From assembly GCF_019649055.1 (NCBI RefSeq), contig NW_026570415.1:62001-126000 (forward strand): a DNA stretch of 64,000 nt, written 5' to 3'. The position numbers were made by a program, and so were the translations under genes. The DNA comes from Paramacrobiotus metropolitanus (taxonomy: Eukaryota; Tardigrada; Eutardigrada; Parachela; Macrobiotidae). The notes under the pieces are model-generated. The model was given only the letters and a program-made list of their open reading frames with translations, was not told where the DNA came from and searched no databases. Shown piece after piece: positions 30,640 to 41,977 of this stretch; the first letter of the stretch is position 1; the number at the start of each line of letters is the position of its first letter.

Positions 30640-33600
30640 ATGGTTCTGAAACGTAAAGCTGAAAGATCTGCTGGAAGATCAGTAAGGAGAGCGAGACGGG
30701 ATGATGATGCAGGTATGGGCAGCCGCATGTGAATTTAAACCAAACCACGAAACAAAAGCTTTTTATTAGGACCATCCCGCTTAAACCATTCACCACGGGC
30801 AGGCGGTCACGGAACACCACATCAGAGCAGTACGTTTATTGTTACGGCCACTTTATGCAAGTAACTGCATAGTGGGTTTAAACAGGCGGAAGTGAAGAAG
30901 GGACCCGTCCGTTGAACAAAAACCAAAAACAGAATGCACGTCAAGCTAGAAGAAGAGCGAGTATGTCCTCTGAACAGCGACGATCGAAAAAGCGGCGCGA
31001 CCGAGAAGCAGCTGCCCGCAGGCGCGGCATTGGAGAACGTAGCCAGAGCGACGCCGCAGCACTTGCTCAGAATCGCCAAGCGAATACCCAACACCAAGCA
31101 AGAAGGCGAGCTAATTTGTCATCTGCGCAACGGCGATCCAAACAACGCCGAGATCGGCAAGCGGTTGCCCGTAAACGTGAAGCTGGAAGAGTGAGGCAGC
31201 ATGAAAGTGAGGCACAACAGCAGCGAACTCGAAAACTTAATGCCCAACGTCAAGCTACAAGGAGAGCTAATATGTCATCTGCGCAGCTCCGATCCAAACA
31301 GCGCCGAGACAGAGAAGCGGCTGCCCGCAGACGTGAACTAGAAAAAAATCGGCAAGACGACGTTTTTGGACAACAACGGACTCGGCAGCTCAATGCCCAG
31401 CGACAAGCAAGAAGGAGAGAAAACATGACGTCTGCGCAGCGACGATCCAGGCAGAGGCGTGATCGTGATGCTGCTACTCGTGCACGGCTTGTCCTTGACC
31501 CTAAAATTCTGGCAACAACTCTCGAGCAGAAAATACGAGCACTAAAATGGGCAACTTGCAAAGGATGCAGCGAAGCATGGCCCGGGCTAAAGGTAGACAA
31601 AAAACACATGTGTTCCCATTGCCGGAAGCCAAACCCTAAATTCACGAATACAAACAATATGGATCCAGGCGAAGTGCCACCGGAACTAAAGTGTCTGTCC
31701 TTTGTTGAGCAGCAATTAATTGCCAGAGTTCATCCAGTTGTGTCGGTTTACAAAATTGGGAAAGGACAGCAACTTGGATATTCTGGCAACGTGATAAATT
31801 TCCTTCAAGACGTAAAGGAATTCGCGAAAAAGCTGCCTCATCTTCCGAATGACCTGATATCAGTAGTGGTTATCAACCGCCAAGATGCTGACAATTACAC
31901 TGCCTTTAACGTGTCATCAGTGAAAATCCGGCGCGCCCTGATATGGCTCAAACGAAACAATATGTGGTACAAAGATATAGAAATTGATGAAGTTGCGTTG
32001 AGTTCGTTACCGAAAAATGGCAATATCCACTCCTTGTTGGCAAGTATGAGCGGAGACAATTTCCTGTTACCTGCTGACGATGAGCGTGTGATCGACACTG
32101 GAGTGCCCAATATACTGCAAACCAACCAAGCAGCTAAGATAAGAGACGCAATCGGAGCGGACAACATTAATGTTCCGTATCCGGCAATGGCAGACATACC
32201 AATTGACGAATTTAATACTGCGGGATACGTGGCACAGGCATTTCCATGCCTTTTACCAACTGGAAATGCAGATTTACGTGATAACAGAGGCCGACATACA
32301 CCAGTATCTGAAGCCGAATACTTCAAGCATTTGATGCGCATTTCAGATGGCCGTTTTGCAAAGCACCCCACGTTTCGGTTTTTTGCTTTAAACAGCCTAT
32401 TGCGGTGGCAAGCAATTCAAACGGGGCAAATTTTTGTTAGAAAAAGTTCGCTGGGAAACGTGACCTCCGAACAGCTACGTGAAATGCTGAATTCCAATCC
32501 CCAACTCATCAAGCAAATTATGAATTACGGATCAAAACTACGAGGAACCAGATCATATTGGTTTCAACGGAGCGCGGAATTGGGAGATATGGTCAGATCA
32601 ATTGGAGTTCCTACGCTTTTTATTACTTTGTCAGCTGCAGATCTTTACTGGCCAGAATTATATGACCTGATTGGTCTTCAAACGGACGTGGATAATTGCA
32701 CTGAACGGGAAGCACTTCGAAGAAAAACAAAGGCGCTACAGGAAAATCCTCTGATAGCAGATTGGTTCTTCGTTGAAAGATCGCAGCTGTTTATACATAA
32801 AGTGCTCGGGCCGAAGCTTAAAATCAAGGATTTCTGGTATCGCTATGAGTTTCAACACCGGGGCAGCGTTCACCTGCATGGGCTTTTGTGGCTTGACGAA
32901 GCACCTGACGTTACCAGACTAAACGAGATGGACGCAGAAGAACTGCAGAATATAACTGATTATTTTGACGGAATCATAACGGCAACAAACCCCGACATCA
33001 ACGCCACTGCTCCTTTGCAACATCCTTCTGGTATCCGCCTGAGCGCTGTCGCCGATTGGGATACAGACTACGTCAGTCTTGTCAATAAAGTGCAACGCCA
33101 CACAATATGCAAGCCAGAAACATGCTTAAGAAAGGACAAGAAAACCGGTCAACAAAAATGCCGGTTTGACTTCCCGCAAAAGCTGCTCGCTCTCAGCGCT
33201 TTGTGCGCTACAGAAGGAAAGTGGGGCTACACTCCCAAAAGAAACGACCCTCGAGTCAACCGCCACAACAGAGGAATTCTGCAAGCATGGAGAGCGAACG
33301 TGGACGTTTCTGCAATCACTGATAAGCAGGCCGTTATTAACTACGTCGCGAAGTATGCCTCCAAAGCAGAACCTAGATCCGCCACCTATGCAGAAATCTT
33401 TCGCACAATTTTGGATGCGGGTGCCTCTGCATCTGATAAAGCGAGAAAATCAATTCAAAAACTGCTTACTAAATCCGTATCAGAGCGAGATATTTCTGCA
33501 CAAGAATGCATGCATCTACTGATGGGACACGACTTGTACCGCAGTTCGCGCAGTTTTGTCAACATCACATTAAAAAATGACGAATGGATCCCCTTGACAA

Positions 33601-35752
33601 GTGTACAAACTGATGATGAGTCACCCGAAGGCCAAGGAAAAACAATCTTGGAGAAATACAAGTTGCGTATTCCGGAGATGGAAGAACTGTCGCTATTTGT
33701 AGTGGCGTCAAAATATTCTTGGTCTCGACAGAATTGGAAAAAAAGAGCGGAAAACAAGGAAGCAGTTGTGCGTGTATTTCCTCGACTAACGCTTACAGGT
33801 AACCTAACCAATCAGTAATGCAATAAACGTGTTGATATTTCAACACTGGATATTTACAGGCGACGCAAACAAAGACGAAGAGTTCTACCGGCAGAAAGTT
33901 TTGTTGCATTTACCTTGGAGAAACTCCGATTCTGTCCGTGACCCTGAAGCAACATGGGAAAGCATTTATATAACACTTGACATCCCCAGAGAAACCGACT
34001 TGCCCGATGCAGAAGAAAACACTGACTTGTCTGACAACGAGGAAATCGATGAGCATCGCGAACAAGAAGAGCATATGGTTTTGCAAGGGCTCGCACCGCA
34101 TGCTGATTTGCCAAAAGTGGAACTGGGCACCCGCCAGATCGATAAGGATTTTGACTGGACCGCATCGTACGACCACTTCGCCGGCATTGGTAGCGCTAAC
34201 ACTTTTCTCGAAAGGATTAAATCTGAAGGGAACGAAGCGGACGATCAACATCATCTACCACTTAATATACTGCTCTCCGGTGAACAGCGCGCTGTATTCG
34301 ATTATTTTTGCGGACAATTGGATGGAACGGTGGAACATAAGCTTACCGTGGTCCAGGGGAAGGCTGGAAGTGGCAAATCGACTGTAATTTCATTTTGCAC
34401 GGACAGACTTCGAACCTCAGTTGGATACGGGCCGAAGTCATATAAATTATTAGCTCCCACGGGTGTTGCAGCCAATAATATTGAAGGAGAAACAATACAC
34501 TCGGTTTTACATATCCCCGTAAACAAAAAGTTTGTGGATTTAGAAGGCGAAGAGCTGAACCGTTTCCAGGCAGAATTTGAAAATATACACTGTTTGATCA
34601 TCGATGAGTTCAGTATGATCGGATGCTCATTGTTCGCAAAAATGGATAAGCGATGCAGGCAAGCGAAGCCGGAAAACTCGGATATACCGTTTGGTGGCTT
34701 AATTGTATATCTATTTGGGGATATCAACCAGTTACCACCGGTGCTCGACAGACCACTGTATGGGGACGGCTTTAATGGGGAGCTGGCAGACTACGGTCAA
34801 ATGGTATACCGAACTGCTTTCAATAAATGTTTTATTCTTCAAACGTCCCACCGGCAAAGCGGCGGCAACACTGACCAACAGCATTTGCGAGATGCTCTAG
34901 ACCGCATCAGCACCGGTGACTCAACGGAAGAAGATTACAACAAAATGATGACCAGAGTTTACTCGCTTTTGCCCGCGGAAGAGCAGATTAATTTCCGAGG
35001 AGCGTTACATCTGTTTTCGGAAAGAGAGCCAGCCAAAAACTACAATGAGAATGCGCTAACACAGCTTAACATGCCGGTGGCCAGAATACGGGCGGACCAT
35101 AACGGAAACACTGCGGCGAAAGGTTAGTTTACATGCCAATATATTTCTGCAAACAACCTTCTTATTTCCTATTTATCACATGGAGATATGGATATCTGTC
35201 TATTCAACAGGAACCGAAGAGCAGGCGATGGGTTTAGAGCCCACTTTATACCTGTCACGAGGCAGCAGAGTCATGCTCAAACGAAACCTCTGGACTTCAA
35301 AAGGGCTCGTTAATGGTGCGTTGGGATATGTCAGGGACATTGTGTATGAACCCGGAACATCGCCGTCTGATTCCGTGCCGTACGCCATTTTTGTGGAATT
35401 CGATAAGTACACTGGACCAACGTTTGCAAATAATTGCGTGCCAATAACGCCCATAACTACCAAGTGGATGGAAAAGTCTCAAAGCTGTTCCAGAACACAA
35501 TTCCCATTAACTTTGGCTTGGGCCATTACAATTCACAAAGGTCAAGGGATAACATGCGACAAAGCCGTGGTGCATATTGGAAAACGCGAATTTGCGTCGG
35601 GACTCATTTACGTCGGATTTTCACGCGTTAAAACCTGGAGCGGTTTGGCCATTGAACCAGTCTTTCCGTATCTTTTGTTGCAGTCCATAAAACATAAGAA
35701 AGCCACTCAACAAAGAAAGCGGGAATTAGAGCGGTTAAAACGCATGGCCTAA
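30640..35752 (+). CDS. Helitron RepHel protein (Rep nuclease plus PIF1-like helicase), four exons
   Basis: Exons 30640-30712, 30886-33798, 33860-35122 and 35211-35752 join to 1,596 aa with no frame break. I start at the ATG at 30640 because exon 1 (MVLKRKAERSAGRSVRRARR) splices in phase into the long exon, which has no ATG of its own before 30963. Order: four Arg-rich repeats (MSSAQRRSKQRRDREAAARR type) to about residue 215; a CxxC..CxxC segment (CKGCSEAW, CSHCRKP) with a Helitron-associated upstream domain; the Rep part with the two-His motif HRGSVHLHG (near 32856) and tyrosines YVAKY (33341-33355); then an SF1 helicase with Walker A GKAGSGKST (about 34360), Walker B IIDEFSMI, GDINQLPP and a C-terminal AITIHKGQG..YVGFSRV. 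Known: such proteins drive rolling-circle transposition. No added endonuclease domain seen. Confidence 0.9.
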
Positions 35753-35911
35753 AACTCAAATAGCCAATCTGTGGGTTTGCGCATAATCAAATCCAGTTCA
35801 TTATGGCCACTATTAACTGTCTACGTTATTGTGACGTTAGTACAAATACTTTTGCAATAAATTTACTGCAAACGTTCTGGGATGAAAACCATGTCTAGCT
35901 TCGCTTCGGTC

Positions 35912-36099
35912 TTTCAGTGCTAGCCTAAAGCGGTGCACTTTCCTAGTTAACTGCGTTTTATTGTATAATATCACGAACGAAAGTGTGTTGCCTTGGATAA
36001 CTTTATTCAAATTAAAAAGTACAAAATTACACATTAAGCTAAACAAATCTGCATGTGTGCCGGATTTATTTGTGTTATAGCGCGTGCGGATGCGTTGAG
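35912..36099. other. Non-coding, between the Helitron and the minisatellite
   Basis: Nothing recognisable in about 190 bases. Confidence 0.5.
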
Positions 36100-36718
36100 C
36101 TTCGCGCAAATGTGTTAAGTTGCGCCAAATTGCGTTGGGTTGCGTTAAGCTGCGTTGGGTTGTATTAAGTTGCGTTGGGTTGCATGGAGTTGCGTTGGGT
36201 TGCATGAAAATGCGTTGAGTTGCGTTAAGTTGCGTTAAGTTGCGTTGGGTTGCATGGAGTTGCGTTGGGTTGCATGGAGTTGCGTTGGGTTGCACGTAGT
36301 TGCGTTGGGTTGCATGGAGTTGCGTTGAGTTGCACGTAGTTGCGTTAAGTTGCGTTAAGTTGCGTTGGGTTGCATGAAGTTGCGTTGAGTTGCGTTAAGT
36401 TGCGTTAAGTTGCGTTGGGTTGCATGGAGCTGCGTTGGGTTGCAAGGAGTTGCGTTGGGTTGCACGTAGTTGCGTTAAGTTGCGTTAAGTTGCGTTGGGT
36501 TGCATGAAGTTGCGTTCAGTTGCGTTAAGTTGCGCTGGGTTGCATGGAGTTGCGTTGGGTTGCAAGGAGCTGCGTTGGGTTGCAGTACTTGCGTTGGGTT
36601 GCATGCAGTTGCGTTGGGTTGCGTGCAGCTGCGTTGGGTTGCATACAGTTGGGTTGGGTTGCATGCAGTTGTGTTGCGGTTGCGTTGGGTTACGTTGGGC
36701 TGCATAGGTTACGTTGGA
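36100..36718. repeat. GTTGC-rich minisatellite, 10-bp base period
   Basis: About 600 bases are built from decamers such as TTGCGTTGGG, TTGCATGGAG, TTGCACGTAG and TTGCGTTAAG in varying order. Some stretches show a higher-order 20-bp alternation and longer repeated blocks (for example the series around 36300-36370 recurs near 36460-36500). It is G/T-rich on the plus strand. Long frames on both strands are artefacts of the period lacking stops. Confidence 0.93.
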
Positions 36719-36801
36719 CTGGAAATTTACCAATTTTCGTGGCAAAACAAACCGTGCCACATGTGGCGCAATCCGAGGGAAACCGAGAAACGGCTGAGAA
36801 A

Positions 36802-36873
36802 GGCGCCGATGGGGGAATCGAACCCCGGCTACGTCGTTAGATCCGCGTAGGCAGTACCACTGCACCACGGCGC
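36802..36873 (-). tRNA. tRNA-like sequence next to the minisatellite
   Basis: On the minus strand: GCGCCG at the 5' end pairs with CGGCGC at the 3' end. The A-box-like TGGTGCAGTGGTA and B-box GGTTCGATTCC are present, and GCAG/CTGC forms a D stem. CTACG/CGTAG forms a stem around a 12-base interval (CGGATCTAACGA) instead of a seven-base loop, and the variable region is nearly absent. The same unusual arm appears at 26517-26587, and the bases after the 3' end are also similar (TTTCTCGGTTTCCCTC against TTTTTCGGAATTTCCTC). Either both are tRNA-derived repeats, or both belong to a divergent tRNA type. Confidence 0.5.
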
Positions 36874-38084
36874 AATACGTTTACGTTGAAATCATTTGAA
36901 AGACTTTATCGCTGTACGTGAGCCGCTTCTCGCCTCACACTTGTTTAATGGCTCCTCGTGCGAATCGGCGTTAGAGTGCGCGAAAATGCCTCTGACAGAA
37001 GTGCTTCTCGTTAAACCCTCTGTTTTAAGCGCCTGCACCTTCGATGCAGATGTTGAGTGCAGCCGATTGAGAAGACTGCTTAACTTTATATGCACTTTAA
37101 TATGCAGAGCGGCACTCGCCACACATTACCAGAATTTCAGGGTTACTAATGTATTACCGTACTTCCTTACGGCAGGACTACTAGTACACATTGCAATCAA
37201 GGTGAAGTATTTCATTGATGTGATTGATTTCTTTCATACCTGAGGCCAGTACTGTTAACCGGCATAATTACACATAGGGTCGATGATACGAGAAACGGGC
37301 AGAAATTTAGCTACGTGGTACTCGAACTTCCAAGCACTTTAAGCTATAATAATAATTATTACAGCTACGAGTACTGCGTAGTTCAGCTCTGCCGGTAATT
37401 ATAATATAATTTGCAATGCATTTAAAAATAATTCTGTTTTATTTATCGGCAGAATGGCGTTTTATTCATACTAGAGCCAAACCGTACTAGCACTACGGCA
37501 CTGCGGTATTTCAATACAATAACATGTGTAGAATTAAATATGAAATATGCACCTGTTCTGTTACTTGCACCGTTGTACGTATGTACAGTACATTATGATT
37601 ATACAGTATACCGGCAGTATTTGATGTGGGGTCTGTGGAGGCACAGAAGCTGGACGCCAGGACACCGTACGATTGACAGTGAAAGTGTAGCATGAGCTCA
37701 CTGTCGGGAGGATCAATACTACTGACCCAGAATGTGTGCACGGCTGAAAACTATCGATTGATTTGTATCGAGTTTGAAATACATAACGTATGAATTGCGC
37801 CCGCTTTATACGTAGTGTACACTCAACATTTGCTCCACGTTCAAAACTAAAAAAAACTGTAACTTTTCCCTTAGGTGTCAATATTGTTGTTGTCAAAAAC
37901 GCATCTAATCAGCGTGTATTCTGATGACGAACGGTACCGAGTGATATTATTGGTTACGCACGCGAATCGGTCAGTGTTTGATTTGGTGAAGTGAGCATTA
38001 CGGCTTTGGAGTACCAATTAAGTCCTTTCTTCGCATTGGCGTTGGCTTTTTTCCGCCGGTGAACGAGTGTTTCTACGTGTTGAT
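36874..38084. other. Intergenic
   Basis: About 1.2 kb without a supportable gene. A plus-strand frame at 36896-37243 is open but has no family resemblance or splice support. Confidence 0.45.
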
Positions 38085-39388
38085 ATGGACGATAAGAGCT
38101 GCAGCCAGTGTCAGCTGCCAAAAGGTCCCCAACATGCCAGATATGAGCATCCCAGTGCCGCTAGCTTGTCGTTTCTGGGAATTGCCCGACACAGTGCCCA
38201 CCGCCGTGTCTGCTCCTGTCATACCAACTTGTGGTCACGAGCCGTTGCAATTACCAAGCTGGCGGCAGTGGGTTCGGCACTGCTCCTCCTGCGCATCACC
38301 GCCATTACGCTGGCCACCATCTACAGTACCGGCTATGCGTTTCCCAAAACGGTGCGTATGCTGTCGTCGACTGCGTAACTCGGTGACTGCTTAAGGAAAA
38401 TGGCCTGGTACATAATGTCAAAAATGGGATACATACACTAAACCTTTCGCTTTCGCGCACTCCGAATCACTTTTTTGTAATACTTTATGTCATTCTAAAG
38501 CAAAATTATTTGTACACATTGTTCTGAAAACCGTTTGCGCGTGCAACATACGGTTGCAGAGATATGGCGAACTAAAATAAGGAAATTCTGAATGCATTAT
38601 TGTGTAGCAAACGTCTGGTTATTAACCGATCTTCTTGAGACTTGGATGTAAAAGACATATGACCACAAAATCGAAAGTGAACCAATTTCAGGTTCACAGC
38701 ACTCTCACATAACTTTAAAATGAATTTTAAAATTTTTGAAATTTATTTTAAAATCGGAAAAAAATGCTTTGTATACCTAAGAATACTGTATGAATACTAT
38801 TTCTGACACCATGTACCGGACCATTTTCCTTAACTGCGGGGATGTGCTATATATATCTGGTTTTAGGTCGAGAAAGACCGTGTCAGTGTGCAGCGACGTG
38901 TTCTATGCGTTATGCTGGTGCCCTCCATCGTGTTTGGCCTGTGCCCGATCGTTGCGCAAATTATTTCCATGCTGCTCATGGCTGCCGTGAAAAAATTCCA
39001 CATAAAATCTTTAAACAATCCCCTAACGTCCGATGCGTCCGCCGTCACCGCGGTTAATCTCTGCAATATTCTGTACCACGCAGCAGTATACAGTAGTTAT
39101 CCTGCGGTTCTACAATCGATCTTTACGGCTTACTTCGGTATGTGTTATTATCATCCGGATGTCCGCGATCTACTGGAAGGCCAACACCACCTGCTGATCT
39201 TCGTACTCATCATGGAGACCGTCGGCTACGTTGCCAGCCATTGCTGTTACCAAGAGACCGAAGCGTTGAGAACGGCGATCCTTACTGCTTGGTACAACGA
39301 CAAAATGAAAGCTGACCCAGGGCAGCGCTCTCCTTTGCCGTCGGAAGACGTTATTCTCTACTTTCTTGTGCTCTGTGCTGAACAATGA
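38085..39388 (+). CDS. Four-transmembrane protein of unknown family (two exons)
   Basis: Exons 38085-38351 (89 codons) and 38867-39388 (173 plus TGA), phase 0, with a 515-nt intron; 262 aa. The N-terminus has CSQCQLPK and a later CSC. Hydrophobic segments lie near residues 52-80 (AVGSALLLLRITAITLATIY), 98-127 (VLCVMLVPSIVFGLCPIVAQ), 150-180 and 200-220 (LLIFVLIMETVGYVASHCC). Exon 2 is preceded by a good acceptor (TGGTTTTAG). The minus-strand gene at 45086-45951 is a clear paralogue with the same intron position. It is not a tetraspanin by its cysteine pattern, and I do not recognise the family. The start is fixed by agreement of MDDKSCSQC here with MDDGCCNQC in the paralogue. Confidence 0.8.
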
Positions 39389-40331
39389 ACATCGATATTA
39401 ATTCACACCGCCGCGCCAAATCTTTGATTTGTCGCAAAAATATAAATGGAACAGCTGCTTAATGGCGTGAGTAACTGCCGTTCCGCGCCTAGGGCTATGC
39501 TTGACGTACGGAAAAATGTTCGGTCACGCAGAAGATATCCTACAGAATGTAATCCACCTACTATATTAGTAAACGCGAACTTGGACACGAGTTGTTGTCA
39601 GTCACATTTAAAATGCTTTATTCTACCGAGCAGTAACCGTGCGCCATTTTTTGTTCGTAAAGGCTTTTGATGGGATCATTATTTTGAGGGAAAAACTTCT
39701 ACCGATGTTTTGTTGTTTGTTTGATCAGCTTTACTTCAACACCGATCTGGAGTAACCTGCACGAAGTTGTAGAGTTGTAGACAAACGATGAGCTGTCAAA
39801 GACGCTTACAAAATGTTTTTGAATTATGGCAAAATTACAGCATATCGACATAAAAACAGAAGTGATCACAAAAAAAACAAAAATAGTCAACAATATCAAT
39901 ATGTAATCAGTACACGCTGTACACCCCTTTTCAGGACACCCATTAGGCTTGTTAATAAAACCAACAAAACCTATTAAGAAAATTGAGACATGCTTGTTAG
40001 TTATGGTGTCCCAGCTCACAAAAATCAGAATGTCGAAGCATTTCCGTACCTACACAAATATTAAAATGCATTCAGTGAAAATACGGTATTACCGACGTTT
40101 TGCACTTTAGGTAACCAGATATCGCTTAGGATACGGCCACACCCTCCCCCCTTGGCGGCTTGGCCGCAGCATAAGACTCGCTACGCCTCCGTAAGCATGA
40201 TGAATCAGGAATCATTTATTGATGTCAGAACCGTTCTCCAATTTCATTATGCCTTCTTTCACTTTATCTGTTTAAATTTAAATCTAGTGTATTCATAATT
40301 TTGAGCTATTTATTCTCTTCTCCGTGTCAAG
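39389..40331. other. Intergenic, with a weak minus-strand membrane-protein-like frame
   Basis: A minus-strand frame at 40019-39699 (106 codons) contains a strongly hydrophobic stretch (YILILLTIFVFFVITSVFMS) after GCPEKGCTAC. There is no paralogue, splice context or known family, and A/T-rich DNA can produce this by chance. Otherwise nothing. Confidence 0.3.
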
Positions 40332-41977
40332 ATGCCCAAGCAAATCTACCAGTCGAACAGCGTAGAAGTTCTGGGCAGCGGCGGTCTCATGCGCTACGGC
40401 CGCGTGGTGGAAGTGACTGACAACGGGTTCTTCGTGGATTTTCTGTGCGACCAGCAGCGACGCCAGTTCTTCGCATTCGACAGCGACGTCTTTCTATCGG
40501 ACACAAAAAGATGCATCGACATCGAAGCGTTAGTGCGAACACGGATCGATGCCAGCAACATCCCAATTGAAGCCCTGATGCGGGAAGAACCCGGGTTGCC
40601 ATGGACGTGGTACCCCGCTGAAATGTTGGTAACCGAGCGCGGTCCGCGGAACCAACGCCGCGATATGGCAACCGTTCGTTGGGGAAATAATCGGGGACGT
40701 ATTGACATCGTCCCATTCGAGCGAATCCGTAAAAGAGTGGCGAGCGCTAAAGAGCCAACATTATCCGTATTAAAATCGAGGAAAAGTGGCGGTCTGCCTC
40801 AGCGTGTTAGCAGGGAGACCTTCAAGCACACTATACCGTTCCCGTCCGATTGTCGCTCGCAGTTGTATAACAATCCGCCTTTGCCAATTCCGGACGAAGA
40901 TACACCGAGTGTGTTACCGGAATTGTGGGTCGAAGTCTTTTCCCATCTGGACACGTTCACGCAGACCCAGCTGCGCGCGGTGTGCTCATTATGGGCTGAC
41001 CTATTCCTTTCTCCTGCATTAACCAATATCGTTCGAGTATCGACGCTGCAGAGCTCAAGTGTCTACTCAATGTTGTCGCCCATCTGTCGTTGTCTGAGTG
41101 CTTCCACGCAGCGCGTTATTATTGACAACCGTCCACACCCGTTAATGCAGTATATGCTCTTTAAAGTCCTCGACCTCATACGCTGCGTTGCGCAGCACAA
41201 TCCCGACATTCGACTGGACACCATTTACTTGCTGGGTTGGCATTGCACGTTCGACATCGGCCCCAGTCAGCCGATGCGTGAATGTGGGCTACACGGGTCG
41301 TCCTTAGCGCCCACCCAGTTGCGTGTCGGTGAAGATGATTTTCATAGCATTCGTCTGGAGGATTTTCTGGCCACGTGCCGGATGATACCCTGTCAAGCCA
41401 TCCAGTGGATTGATTCCAGGATCCAGCTGAATGATGCAACGTTCTGGTACCGGGACGCGTGGCAGGGAAAATCGGCTGATATATCCGCCTGTCGCATGTC
41501 GATGAATTCTCTGGAATGTGCCTTGTGGGAGGCGTTCGAAAAGGGTTTCCCGGAACCTGAAGCAGAGAAGCTGCAGAAACTGGGCGAACGTCTAACGGGC
41601 ATGCGAGACAATGTTAACCGAAGCGAATTCATTGGCATGGTAAGCTTGAAAACACCACTTGTCTTGTAAGAAAACCAAAAAAACCATAAGAAACCTTCAT
41701 AAAACCTAAGAAAACTTTACGAAACTTAAGAAGCCATAAGAAAACTTGAGCAAACATAAGAAAATATAAAAAACTGAGAGCACAGAGAAAAGTAAGGTGC
41801 GTATATTTGTTGCAGTTATTGTGTGCGACGCAGACCGCGGATCCACGTCCGGCGTTGAATTATCGCGGGAAGAAGTGGTGCGTGGATGGCTGGCAGGATT
41901 TTCGCGTGGAAAATTTGTCGCGGATTGCGCTGCATTTTCTCATTGAAAATTACGTGGACAGGAGGGTGTTGTGGTGA
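40332..41977 (+). CDS. Tudor-Tudor-F-box protein with both halves in one exon
   Basis: Exons 40332-41639 (436 codons) and 41816-41977 (53 plus TGA), phase 0; 489 aa. Tudor 1 starts VEVLGSGGLMRYGRVVEV and continues FFVDFLCDQQRRQFFAF. Tudor 2 starts IEALMREEPGLPWTWYPAEM and ends DIVPFERIRKRV. After a short linker the same uninterrupted frame reads LPELWVEVFSHLDTFTQTQ and LRAVCSLWADLF, the F-box. Compared with 12467-14295, about 80 residues around the Tudor/F-box junction and the intron between them are missing. A precise deletion or intron loss has fused the exons. The last exon is typical (ADPRPALNYRGKKWCVDG). The remaining intron (41640-41815) holds A-rich repeats. It is separated by about 15 kb of other sequence from the rest of the cluster. 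No defect seen. Confidence 0.87.
41670..41775. repeat. CATAAGAAAACCT-like short tandem repeat in an intron
   Basis: Variants of ATAAGAAAACTT/CCT recur about eight times inside the only intron of the 40332-41977 gene (for example CCATAAGAAACCTTCATAAAA). The copies are imperfect. Confidence 0.7.

Larger units (their letters stand above)
30347..35911 (+). mobile_element. Helitron, apparently autonomous; ends inferred from a 14-bp inverted repeat
   Basis: The element carries a complete RepHel gene (30640-35752). A perfect 14-bp inverted repeat brackets it: GACCGAAGCGAAGC at 30347-30360 and its reverse complement at 35898-35911. Helitron2/Helentron elements are known to have such asymmetric terminal inverted repeats, with the left copy terminal or sub-terminal. 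I could not fix the exact outer bases or the host dinucleotide. The left sub-terminal region also holds four 9-bp repeats (30395-30430). CTAG flanks the right copy on both sides (35895 and about 35920). Confidence 0.75.

Noticed and set aside
30640-35752. Bacterial-type plasmid Rep/helicase transferred into the genome
   Set aside because: The combination of Rep HUH, two tyrosines and PIF1-like helicase with three spliceosomal introns is the standard eukaryotic Helitron arrangement.
36100-36718. CRISPR array
   Set aside because: The repeat is contiguous 10-bp minisatellite without unique spacers, in a eukaryotic context with no cas genes.
36475-36868. Long frames rich in NATQRN/CNPTQL across the minisatellite and tRNA-like sequence
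   Set aside because: The 10-bp period happens to lack stops on both strands. The peptide is pure repeat translation and runs into a tRNA-like element.
38085-39388. Tetraspanin
   Set aside because: Four hydrophobic segments, but the CCG and large-loop cysteine pattern of tetraspanins is absent.
39699-40019. Membrane protein gene on the minus strand
   Set aside because: Hydrophobic stretch in A/T-rich DNA, single short frame, no support from splice sites or paralogues; noted only in the gap entry.
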